Part shown: positions 15,554 to 22,488 of the stretch, piece after piece
Position numbering within the stretch: the stretch's first letter is position 1
Layout of the letters: each line of letters opens with the position of its first letter
NCBI GenBank assembly: GCA_039920305.1
Contig: JBDSEA010000186.1
Location: 1 to 28,187 of the forward strand
Length of the DNA stretch: 28,187 nt
Reading direction: 5' to 3'
DNA from: DASRAJ01 sp039920305
GTDB lineage: Bacteria; Bacteroidota; Bacteroidia; Chitinophagales; UBA10324
The notes under the pieces: model-generated
The model's database searches: none
What the model was told of the DNA's origin: nothing
What the model saw: only the letters and a program-made list of their open reading frames with translations
Made by a program: the position numbers and the translations under genes

Positions 15554-16117
15554 ATGAAGAAAGTAGTAATTGCAGTAACAGGAGCCAGCGGAAGTATTTA
15601 TGCAAGAGTGCTGTTTGATAAGATTATTTTATTGAAGGATCAGGTACAAACCGTGGGAGTAATAATGAGTGAAAATGCAAAGTATGTATGGAAGCATGAA
15701 TTGGGCAATGAGGATTATCGTCAGTTACCCTTTACGATTTATGAAAAGCATGATTTCACTGCACCCTTTGCAAGTGGTTCAGCAGGATATGATGTAATGA
15801 TTGTTTGTCCAAGCTCGATGGGTACATTAGGAAGAATTGCTTTAGGCATTTCTGATGACCTTGTAACCCGGGCAGCAGACGTAATGATGAAGGAGCGAAG
15901 GAAGCTTCTGTTAATTATTAGGGACACGCCCTATAATCTGATTCACATTGACAATATGAGAAAGGTTACTGAATCGGGTGGCATAATTATTCCTGCTACT
16001 CCTTCCTTCTATTCACTGCCAAAAAATTTCGATGAACTTGCGGCTACGGTGATAGACCGCGTACTTCAGCTTGCCGGGTTGGAAGTGAAAACTTTCAGAT
16101 GGGGAAATCAGGAGTAA
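15554..16117 (+). CDS. ubiX: Flavin prenyltransferase UbiX
   Basis: UbiX joins dimethylallyl phosphate to FMN to make prenylated FMN, the cofactor of UbiD-type decarboxylases. The 187-residue product has the N-terminal VAVTGASGSIYARVL, the central CPSSMGTLGRIALGISDDL and TRAADVMMKERRKLLLIIRD, and the C-terminal PATPSFYSLP. All are family hallmarks. No ubiD is in the window. In menaquinone-using Bacteroidota the cofactor could serve quinone synthesis or another decarboxylase (inference). It lies 10 nt after the LytTR gene. Confidence 0.94.
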   Translation: MKKVVIAVTGASGSIYARVLFDKIILLKDQVQTVGVIMSENAKYVWKHELGNEDYRQLPFTIYEKHDFTAPFASGSAGYDVMIVCPSSMGTLGRIALGISDDLVTRAADVMMKERRKLLLIIRDTPYNLIHIDNMRKVTESGGIIIPATPSFYSLPKNFDELAATVIDRVLQLAGLEVKTFRWGNQE

Positions 16118-16136
16118 TGTTTGATTTATGACCTAA

Positions 16137-16168
16137 TTTGCAAAAGGATTGCTTATTTGGAACGTTTG
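16137..16168 (+). promoter_or_regulatory. Candidate promoter for the 81-residue protein
   Basis: TTTG (16137-16140), a 20-nt spacer and AACGTTTG (16161-16168) match the Bacteroidota -33 TTTG/-7 TAnnTTTG arrangement with one mismatch. It lies 42 nt before the ATG at 16211 and favours that start over upstream in-frame codons. Confidence 0.45.
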
Positions 16169-16210
16169 ATGTACCTTGCACCCCGGATTCAATCAACCAA
16201 AAAGATAATA

Positions 16211-16456
16211 ATGAAAAGCAAGGGAAGACCAGCAACCAGACCAATCCAGCTGATGGATGGATTTTATATTGAAGTTCGTAACCGGGGTTCTCACGAGAAA
16301 GCCATTAAGATTCGCTGTATTAATAAAGAAACCATGGATGCTACCGTTACTGAATACCGTCGTAAAAATAAAGAGGTAACCATATTAGGTGAGCACAAGG
16401 ATTTTGCATGGACTTCAGAAAAGAAGGTACCAAAGCAAAAAAAGGTAGCAGTTTAA
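16211..16456 (+). CDS. Small conserved basic protein, function unknown
   Basis: An 81-residue basic cytosolic protein opening KSKGRPATRPIQLMDGFYIE followed by VRNRGSHEKAIKIR. It resembles small Bacteroidota proteins of the form 'GRPATKPxxLxDGFYIEVRN' that I recall as conserved but uncharacterised. The high Lys/Arg content and the N-terminal GRP motif suggest nucleic-acid contact, which is only inference. Upstream in-frame starts at 16121 and 16169 were rejected: the intervening sequence does not look like protein and overlaps a promoter-like element. It follows ubiX in the same direction. Confidence 0.6.
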   Translation: MKSKGRPATRPIQLMDGFYIEVRNRGSHEKAIKIRCINKETMDATVTEYRRKNKEVTILGEHKDFAWTSEKKVPKQKKVAV

Positions 16457-16709
16457 TTACCGCTGATTTCCTGGATGAAAAGATATTCCTCCTGTTAGTA
16501 CCACGTCCAGCATGCTGAAGCTAACACTCCCAAAACTCAGTTAAAGTGGAATGGCAGTTTTGATACCGGGTTACACACTTTATCCGGTAGATTTTGCCTC
16601 ACATTTTTATGCCCTCATTTTTGCTCCCCGGCTCATTATTCATACCAGCACATTTTGATGTTGTCCATTTAATACGTGCCGGATAAATTAATTTGTCCTC
16701 AATATCACC

Positions 16710-16904
16710 TTAATTATTGATTACAACAGGTGGTTGATGAGATATCAATGATACATGGTTTGCAGGGGTATGTTTTAACGTTTGTACTGAACTAACCACC
16801 ACAACTTTCCGGTGTCTTCTTTTTGAGGGGACAAAAACCACACAGGATGTGCTCGTGAACATGATTAATGATGCCAGCATTAGGGTGAGGTTGCTTTTTT
16901 TCAT
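16710..16904 (-). CDS. Small predicted lipoprotein
   Basis: A 64-residue product with a classic lipoprotein signal: KKSNLTLMLASLIMF followed by TSTSC, giving Cys21 as the lipidated residue. The remaining 43 residues are basic near the front (VPSKRRHRKVVVVS) and have no recognised domain. It is isolated, with 253 nt of unassigned DNA on its right-hand coordinate side removed by the small protein gene at 16456 and no clear promoter. The clean signal sequence is the main evidence that it is real. Confidence 0.5.
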   Translation of the reverse strand: MKKSNLTLMLASLIMFTSTSCVVFVPSKRRHRKVVVVSSVQTLKHTPANHVSLISHQPPVVINN

Positions 16905-17040
16905 GATCGAATGTTTTTAGAATTACGTGAATAGAAAAATAATGCCGAATTGTAAAAGGCCGAAGGAAAGAAAACTTTTTGCTATTAAATAATTAACTCA
17001 ATTAGAGCGGATGCAGCTTTTCTGAATGAACTGTCAGTCT

Positions 17041-17048
17041 TAAATTTG
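17041..17048 (+). promoter_or_regulatory. -7 promoter box of the 39-codon gene
   Basis: TAAATTTG is a perfect TAnnTTTG, ending 4 nt before the GTG at 17053. TTTT at 17018-17021 lies 19 nt upstream as a partial -33 element. The arrangement implies a leaderless mRNA. Confidence 0.5.
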
Positions 17049-17052
17049 CTGC

Positions 17053-17172
17053 GTGACTTCAGAACGCATTAAGACTTACCTTAAGAAACTTGGTATCGTT
17101 GGAGTATTATTCTTTCTGGTAAAAGGATTAATCTGGCTGTTTCTTTTTTATGTGATTAAAAGCAAGCTTTAA
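17053..17172 (+). CDS. 39-residue single-pass membrane peptide
   Basis: A short gene starting with GTG. The product has a basic N-terminus (TSERIKTYLKKLGIVG), one hydrophobic helix (VLFFLVKGLIWLFLFYVI) and a Lys-rich end (KSKL). The layout, especially LKKLGI followed by a hydrophobic stretch with KGLIWL, resembles short membrane peptides I associate with Bacteroidota genomes; no function is known. Two signals bracket it: a perfect -7 box 4 nt before the start and an intrinsic terminator overlapping the stop. It fills most of what would otherwise be a 436-nt empty interval. Confidence 0.55.
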   Translation: MTSERIKTYLKKLGIVGVLFFLVKGLIWLFLFYVIKSKL

Positions 17173-17186
17173 AGAAATTGCTTTTT
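17158..17186 (+). terminator. Intrinsic terminator of the 39-codon gene
   Basis: Perfect 8-bp arms AAAAGCAA (17158-17165) and TTGCTTTT (17178-17185) are separated by 12 nt, which include a palindromic CTTTAAAG. A run of five T closes the structure. It overlaps the stop codon at 17170-17172. Confidence 0.5.
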
Positions 17187-17255
17187 CAAAGAAGATCATA
17201 TACCGGCATCAATGATAATGCATTGAAAACTGCTCACCTGAAACCGGCAGGCAAA

Positions 17256-17279
17256 CCCAATAATCTTTGGGATATTTTT
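17256..17279. terminator. Weak hairpin before the T9SS gene's 3' end
   Basis: CCCAA (17256-17260) pairs with TTGGG (17267-17271) across a 6-nt loop and is followed by ATATTTTT on the plus strand. The stem is only 5 bp. It may help end rightward transcription or, on the minus strand, the T9SS gene. Confidence 0.25.
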
Positions 17280-17340
17280 CATGACTAATCAGCAAATTAA
17301 TAAGTAGCAAAAGGTATATGCATTATCCAACCATTTCTTC

Positions 17341-18201
17341 CTATTGCTTTAGCCATTTACACATGACCCGGTGCGAAGCATTTTCAAGACTGATTAAATA
17401 AGCTCCGGTTTCCAGCCAGGCAAGATCCAGGTTAATCTGTTTATTTCGACCGGCAATCACATCCTGAGAATAAACTTCTATACCAATCATGTCAATGACA
17501 CTGAGCCTGAATTTGCCTGCGAGAATATTGCTGGCACTTAGAACAATTTTACCCCCTGAAGGATTGGGAGCCACCATTAATTCATTGTGTAATTCTTCAA
17601 TACCCACCATGCAACCTGCCTTAATTCCTGAATTTGGTATTGTTTCATATGCATAATCTTTTATTACCAGGCTTCGCCCTGAATCAGGATTTATATCCAT
17701 CCGAACCCAGCCATATCGAAAGTTACTGTTAAGATCAAATCGCAAGCCCACAAAAAAATCATTCACTTTTCCAACTCCGTAGGGGCTTGAATAAGTATAA
17801 ATATTGAACGCACCATAAGAAGAGGTCCAGCTTGCACCGGCGTTAATTGTATCCACAGTTTCACAATCTTCAAATTGAAAAGGTAAAAAGCTTTGCTGTG
17901 ATCTGACGGCAACATTGTTGAAGCTCTGCGGCTGGATGCCTTCTGAATACAGAACCTGTGAATTTCCTGACGTGGTATAACTGCGTAAATAAATAATAAA
18001 ATCTGTAATGCTGTCAGCATTAAGGTCTAAAGCATATAAGGTATCAAAAGGCAGTGACTGGCTGGTTCGGCTGAGAATTACATCCGGAACGATGTCATGA
18101 TAAATCACCTGCGCTTTAGCAGCACAGGATGCCAGAACAGAACCGGCAAAAAGGGAATAGCTACGCAGTTGCTTTTCAAGGCGGGGTGAAAGTTTTATCA
18201 T
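17341..18201 (-). CDS. T9SS-secreted protein with C-terminal sorting domain
   Basis: A 286-residue exported protein. An N-terminal signal (hydrophobic LFAGSVLASCAAKAQ) is followed by a domain beginning VIYHDIVPD, with DLNADSITDF resembling a calcium-binding/FG-GAP-like loop. The last 80 residues are a type A type IX secretion tail: VAPNPSGGKIVLSA, a central LSVIDMIGIEVYS and the closing GAYLISLENASHRV. The tail directs export across the outer membrane and usually leads to surface attachment. The function of the main domain is unknown. It is a lone gene between the 39-codon gene and the carboxylase, read leftward; no strong promoter is seen upstream. Confidence 0.85.
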   Translation of the reverse strand: MIKLSPRLEKQLRSYSLFAGSVLASCAAKAQVIYHDIVPDVILSRTSQSLPFDTLYALDLNADSITDFIIYLRSYTTSGNSQVLYSEGIQPQSFNNVAVRSQQSFLPFQFEDCETVDTINAGASWTSSYGAFNIYTYSSPYGVGKVNDFFVGLRFDLNSNFRYGWVRMDINPDSGRSLVIKDYAYETIPNSGIKAGCMVGIEELHNELMVAPNPSGGKIVLSASNILAGKFRLSVIDMIGIEVYSQDVIAGRNKQINLDLAWLETGAYLISLENASHRVMCKWLKQ

Positions 18202-18283
18202 ATTATTTCAATTGTTAATCTTGATTTCTTAATGGTAATCGCTGATTTAAATTATCATTTTGCCATTGAAGCTGATAATGAAT

Positions 18284-19921
18284 TTAAGTCTGTATCACCC
18301 CAACATTAAATGCTTTGTTAACCGGCGAATGATTTGCAGCCTCTATTGCCATTGAGATCACATAGCGCGTATCCAGGGGATCAATGATTGCATCAATCCA
18401 CAATCGGGATGCAGCATAAAATGGAGTTGTTTGACTTTGGTATTGCTGTGAAATATTATCAAGCAATTCCTTTTCTTTTTCAGCAGAAATCTCTTCACCT
18501 TTTGCCTTTGCTGAACTTACCTGTATTTGCAGTAGGGTACTGGCCGCCTGATCACCACCCATCACTGCTATTTTCGCGGTATGCCATCCTACGATGATGC
18601 GGGGATCATAGGCTTTACCGCACATCGCATAATTGCCGGCGCCATAGCTGTTACCCATGATGATGGTGATCTTTGGCACCACACTGTTAGCAACCGCATT
18701 CACCATCTTCGCTCCATCTTTAATAATCCCACCCTGCTCTGATTTACTCCCAACCATGAAACCTGTTACATCCTGCAAAAACACCAATGGAATTTTTTTC
18801 TGATTGCAATTCATAATGAACCTGGTGGCTTTGTCTGCTGAGTCAGAATAGATTACACCTCCGAACTGCATTTCACCTTTCCTGTTCTTAACAAGCTTAC
18901 GCTGGTTTGCAACAATACCCACTGCCCATCCATCAATCCGCGCATAGCAGCAAACAATGGTTTTTCCATATCCCGGTTTGTATTCATCAAATACGGAATC
19001 ATCCACCATACGCTTAATAATTTCATAGGTATCATATTGCTGTCCGCTGTTTGTTGGAAGAATTCCCAGAATCTCTTTTTCATTTTCTTTGGGAGGCGAA
19101 GGAAGCTCACGATTAAATCCCGCTTTTTCATAATCACCTAATTTACCGATGATGCTCCTGATGCGCTCAAGACATTCTTCATCATCCTTACATTTAAAAT
19201 CCGTTACACCGGAAATTTCAGAATGAGTGGATGCACCCCCGAGGGTTTCGGAATCCACATCTTCTCCGATTGCAGCTTTCACAAGGTAGGGACCGGCAAG
19301 AAAAACACTTCCTGTTTTCTCAACGATCATCGCTTCATCACTCATAACCGGCAGGTAGGCACCTCCTGCAACACACGATCCCATGATCGCTGAAATCTGC
19401 GAAATACCCATGGAGCTCATCAGGGCATTGTTGCGAAAGATTCTTCCGAAGTGTTCCTTGTCAGGAAAAATTTCATCCTGCATAGGAAGAAAAACACCTG
19501 CACTGTCAACAAGATAAATAATTGGCAACCGGTTCTCCATTGAGATCTCCTGCGCACGTAAATTCTTTTTTGCTGTGATGGGAAACCATGCGCCTGCTTT
19601 CACAGTGGCATCGTTTGCCACAATGATGCATTGCCTTCCGGATACATAACCTATCACCACAATCACTCCTCCGGCAGGGCAGCCGCCGTGATCCTCATAC
19701 ATTTCATAGCCTGCAAAAGCGCCGATTTCAAATTGAGTTGTTTCCTTATCGAGGAGATATTCAATGCGCTCGCGGGCAGTGAGTTTTCCTTTTTCATGCT
19801 GCTTTTTGATATTTTTTTTTCCGCCACCCATTTTAATCTTATCCAATCTCTGCCGCACTTCGCTCATCAATAATAGATTTGCGTCTTCATTTTTATTCAA
19901 TTGCAATTCACCGTTTTTCAT
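18284..19921 (-). CDS. Acyl-CoA carboxylase carboxyltransferase (beta) subunit
   Basis: A 545-residue carboxyltransferase that moves CO2 from carboxybiotin to an acyl-CoA. The N-terminal half has KLTARERIEYLLD, GHGGCPAGG-like DHGGCPAGGVIVVIG, YLVDSAGVFLPMQDEIFPD and the oxyanion loop GSCVAGGAYLPVMSDE. The C-terminal half has QDVTGFMVGSKSEQGGI and GNSYGAGNYAMCGKAYDPR. The MQDEIFPDKEHFGRIF segment is most like methylcrotonoyl-CoA carboxylase beta (MccB), so leucine breakdown is likely, but propionyl- or geranyl-type substrates cannot be excluded. No biotin carboxylase gene is in the window. A -7 box 4 nt before the ATG confirms the start, and GGCA/TGCC half-sites lie just upstream. Confidence 0.92.
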   Translation of the reverse strand: MKNGELQLNKNEDANLLLMSEVRQRLDKIKMGGGKKNIKKQHEKGKLTARERIEYLLDKETTQFEIGAFAGYEMYEDHGGCPAGGVIVVIGYVSGRQCIIVANDATVKAGAWFPITAKKNLRAQEISMENRLPIIYLVDSAGVFLPMQDEIFPDKEHFGRIFRNNALMSSMGISQISAIMGSCVAGGAYLPVMSDEAMIVEKTGSVFLAGPYLVKAAIGEDVDSETLGGASTHSEISGVTDFKCKDDEECLERIRSIIGKLGDYEKAGFNRELPSPPKENEKEILGILPTNSGQQYDTYEIIKRMVDDSVFDEYKPGYGKTIVCCYARIDGWAVGIVANQRKLVKNRKGEMQFGGVIYSDSADKATRFIMNCNQKKIPLVFLQDVTGFMVGSKSEQGGIIKDGAKMVNAVANSVVPKITIIMGNSYGAGNYAMCGKAYDPRIIVGWHTAKIAVMGGDQAASTLLQIQVSSAKAKGEEISAEKEKELLDNISQQYQSQTTPFYAASRLWIDAIIDPLDTRYVISMAIEAANHSPVNKAFNVGVIQT

Positions 19922-19925
19922 ATGT

Positions 19926-19949
19926 CAAATGTAGGCACATGCCGTGGCA
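19926..19949 (-). promoter_or_regulatory. Carboxylase promoter with possible operator
   Basis: The minus strand reads TACATTTG (19926-19933), a perfect TAnnTTTG 4 nt before the ATG at 19921. Immediately upstream, three alternating half-sites GGCA-CA-TGCC-GT-GGCA (19934-19949) have 6-bp periodicity and could bind a dimeric regulator. No TTTG is at the -33 distance. Confidence 0.45.
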
Positions 19950-20032
19950 TCTTTGAATCAAGGGTTTATTAATGTACTAATAATGAATACCATTTCTTTA
20001 CAAACTTTATTTTCACCGTCTGATCTTTTTTC

Positions 20033-20740
20033 ATGGGTAGAATTTTTGAAACGCGAAAGCACAAGATTTTCGCACGCATGGATCGCATGGCGAAGGCGTT
20101 CACACGCATAGGAAGGGAAGTTGCTATTGCAGTAAAAAGCGGCGGAGCCGACCCGGACAGCAACCCACGGCTTCGTGCAGCCATCCAGAATGCGAAGGGA
20201 GTAAACATGCCAAAGGAGCGCGTTGATGCTGCAATCAAGCGAGCGGTTTCCAAGGATTCAAGTAACTATGAAGAAGTTACGTACGAGGGATTTGCGCCTC
20301 ATGGTGTCGCATTGATGATTGATTGTGCGACTGACAATACAACCCGTACGGTAGCGAACGTGCGCATGTATCTTTCAAAAGGAGGGGGATCGCTTGGCAA
20401 TAGCGGTTCTGTAAGTTTTTTATTTGAAAGAAAGGGAGTATTCAGGCTAAATAAAGAAGGAATTAACATGGAAGAAATTGAACTTGATCTGATTGATTTT
20501 GGGGCCGAAGAAATTACAGCTGAAGAGGAAGGCATCTATGTTTACACCCGATTCGCCGATTTTGGATCCATGCAAAAAGGAATTGAGGCTAGGGGATTAG
20601 AGCCGCTAAGTGCCGAAAAGCAGTGGATACCCACCACCACAAAGGAACTTGACGAGGTACAGGAAGATCAGGTATTAAAACTTATTGCGATGCTTGAGGA
20701 AGATGATGATGTGCTTGTCGTATATCATAACCTCGCCTGA
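20033..20740 (+). CDS. YebC/TACO1-family translation or transcription factor
   Basis: A 235-residue YebC/PmpR family protein. Members are now linked to relief of ribosome stalling, and some were described as transcription regulators. Signatures are GRIFETRKHKIFARMDRMAK (the Bacteroidota-type N-terminus), SGGADPDSNPRLRAAIQNAK, NMPKERVDAAIKRA, YEGFAPHGVALMIDC and NTTRTVANVR followed by KGGGSLGNSGSVSFLF. The length is typical. It is divergent from the carboxylase gene (111 nt between starts) and convergent with the copper monooxygenase. The 103-nt downstream gap has a small TTACC-GCCC-GGTAA hairpin without a T-run. Confidence 0.95.
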   Translation: MGRIFETRKHKIFARMDRMAKAFTRIGREVAIAVKSGGADPDSNPRLRAAIQNAKGVNMPKERVDAAIKRAVSKDSSNYEEVTYEGFAPHGVALMIDCATDNTTRTVANVRMYLSKGGGSLGNSGSVSFLFERKGVFRLNKEGINMEEIELDLIDFGAEEITAEEEGIYVYTRFADFGSMQKGIEARGLEPLSAEKQWIPTTTKELDEVQEDQVLKLIAMLEEDDDVLVVYHNLA

Positions 20741-20843
20741 ATTTTTTACGAGCTGCACTCAAAACTTGGCAGCCATGCAAATAAATGCTTTTTAAAATGC
20801 CAATTTATTCGATACATACTTACCGCCCGGTAAAATTCCCTGA

Positions 20844-22422
20844 TTAATTAATCATCAATGGAAGCGACTGGCGCAAACCCGGAGCTATTGCGTCCAGAAA
20901 ATACATGCCAGGTTGTAATTGCTTCACTGAAAAAGTAAATTGAACAAGTGAAAGCTTATGTGGCTCCCTCGTGAATTCCATAATAAAGCGTCCACTCAAA
21001 TCGCGCAACCGGAATTGTATCTCATCAATTCCCGGTTGGTGAAGTAATATTTTTACAACGTCCGTGGCTGGATTTGGAAACAACGATAAGGGTGGAAGTA
21101 ACGATGAGGAATTTCCTGATGTCCCGGTCGGCACCAATAGCGAAGAGTCCAGCAGAAAGTATTCATCTCCCGGCATGTAATCGAGTTCCTGTGAAAAAAG
21201 AATGTTCATCTCATCTTCTGTTCTCCCAACCCAGAAAACATTCTCAGGCGGATTATTAGGATTGTCAGGATTATTAGAGGTGTTGTTAAAAGTGGACTCT
21301 GTATAAATGATTGAACCTGTCGGAATCTTAACAAGATACTGGCATGTATACATATACTGCCAGTTGAAATCATAATCTACAGCCACAATAGGAATCGTGT
21401 CATGCTCAAGTGTAACGGCATACGAGATCATGGAATCACCAAGCAAATGCATGTGGGGTGATACAGCCATCAATGAAATATCCTTGGTAAGCTCTCTTTG
21501 TCCGTAGAATGTGGTAATCTGATCTTTTGGAATTTTCGGACTGTAGTTGCCAACGTCAAAAATCAAGTCACGCATTCCTATTTCACGAATTGAATCATTG
21601 GTGAAAAATATATTTATTGCAGAAAAGTCAGTTAAAGGTGAATCAGTTGGTGCATAATGAATGTCTACCACAATGTGAGAATTTGCAGGAAGTCGCTTAC
21701 CCATTCCTGGTGGCCACATATTAGGATTCATACCGGGCGACCAGTTTAAAAGGACATCAGCAACCGGAAACCAAAAAGGTGCAGTGTTAGGATTGAATCC
21801 AACACCGGGATCCAGATTGTCCAGCAGCTTTGCTATACCGGATGTATCGAGATAAAAATCTGCATGGTGAATATGGCCAGTAAGTTCTGGCCGGAATTCA
21901 ATGCCTCTGATAAAACGATCTTCGCTCAAGCCAACCGGTATCACCATGTTGCGATAAGTATTTATATTATTTCCTGCAATATCAAAGGGGGCCTCCCAGG
22001 TATAAACGGTATCTGGTATTCCCAGCTGCGAGCCTTCAGGAAACACTGGTACCGGTGGAATTTGATATGGATCACCTTCAACCATTCCTGCATCTACCCA
22101 ATCATTTATTTTTTGCAATTCATCATCTGACAATACCAATTCACCTCTGAAATGCCTGAAATCCGGATTTGCGGGCCATGGGGGCATCTGACCTGAATTC
22201 ACCACCGCTTGAATACTGTAACCATGGGTTGCCACATCGGCAAATGTGATGAGGCTAAACGGTGCTATTTCACCCGGACGATGGCATGTAGTGCAATGAT
22301 CATATACAATTTGAGCAATGTCACTACTGAAAGTCGCTGACTGGGCATATGCATTTTTAATGATGAGAGATGATGCAAATGCTAGGAGTATATGTTTGGC
22401 CTTAAGAATAAATTGATTTCAC
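20844..22422 (-). CDS. Cytochrome c / copper monooxygenase-like / T9SS-tail fusion, probable frameshift near start
   Basis: A secreted protein of about 525 residues. After a signal peptide comes a heme c motif CTTCH (codons 22281-22295) and a cytochrome-type MPPWPANPDFRHF region. A PHM-like type II copper monooxygenase module follows with all six expected copper ligands. Counted from the GTG at 22235 they are H123/H124 (HIHHADF), H193 (DIHYAP), H261 and H263 (HMHLLG) and M343 (DEMNIL). The last 80 residues are a T9SS sorting tail (LFPNPATDVV). The mature frame is open from 22418 but has no ATG, GTG or TTG until 22235, which would delete the signal and heme motif. The promoter-supported GTG at 22422 is one frame off; dropping one T near 22404 gives MKSIYSKAKHILLAFASS. 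The substrate is unknown. Confidence 0.75.
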
Positions 22423-22427
22423 TCTTG

Positions 22428-22435
22428 CAAATAAA
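22428..22435 (-). promoter_or_regulatory. -7 box candidate for the copper monooxygenase gene
   Basis: The minus strand reads TTTATTTG (one mismatch to TAnnTTTG), 5 nt before the GTG at 22422. AACATTTG (22436-22443) adjoins it, also with one mismatch. It lies in the 66-nt divergent region shared with the Rieske gene. Confidence 0.35.
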
Positions 22436-22452
22436 CAAATGTTCCTTTAAAG

Positions 22453-22484
22453 ATTGATGAAGTGAAATTGTACAATTAACTTTC
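22453..22484 (+). promoter_or_regulatory. Rieske gene promoter with 12-bp palindrome
   Basis: ATTG (22453-22456), a 20-nt spacer and TAACTTTC (22477-22484, one mismatch to TAnnTTTG) end 4 nt before the ATG at 22489. A perfect palindrome AATTGTACAATT (22466-22477) lies in the spacer against the -7 box, where a repressor would block polymerase. Confidence 0.45.
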
Positions 22485-22488
22485 GCGC

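Noticed and set aside
16121..16210. 30-residue N-terminal extension of the small conserved protein
   Set aside because: The segment overlaps a -33/-7 promoter-like element and the family N-terminus (KSKGRPATRP) begins at 16211.
16564..16589. TACCGG...CCGGTA inverted repeat
   Set aside because: Six-bp arms with a 14-nt loop and only four T nearby; no gene ends here.
20813..20836. TTACC-GCCC-GGTAA hairpin between yebC and the monooxygenase gene
   Set aside because: The stem is only 5 bp and has no T-run on either strand, so it is not a convincing terminator.
20844..22235. Copper monooxygenase gene starting at the GTG at 22235
   Set aside because: This start would remove the signal peptide and the CTTCH heme motif, which are in the same open frame immediately upstream.
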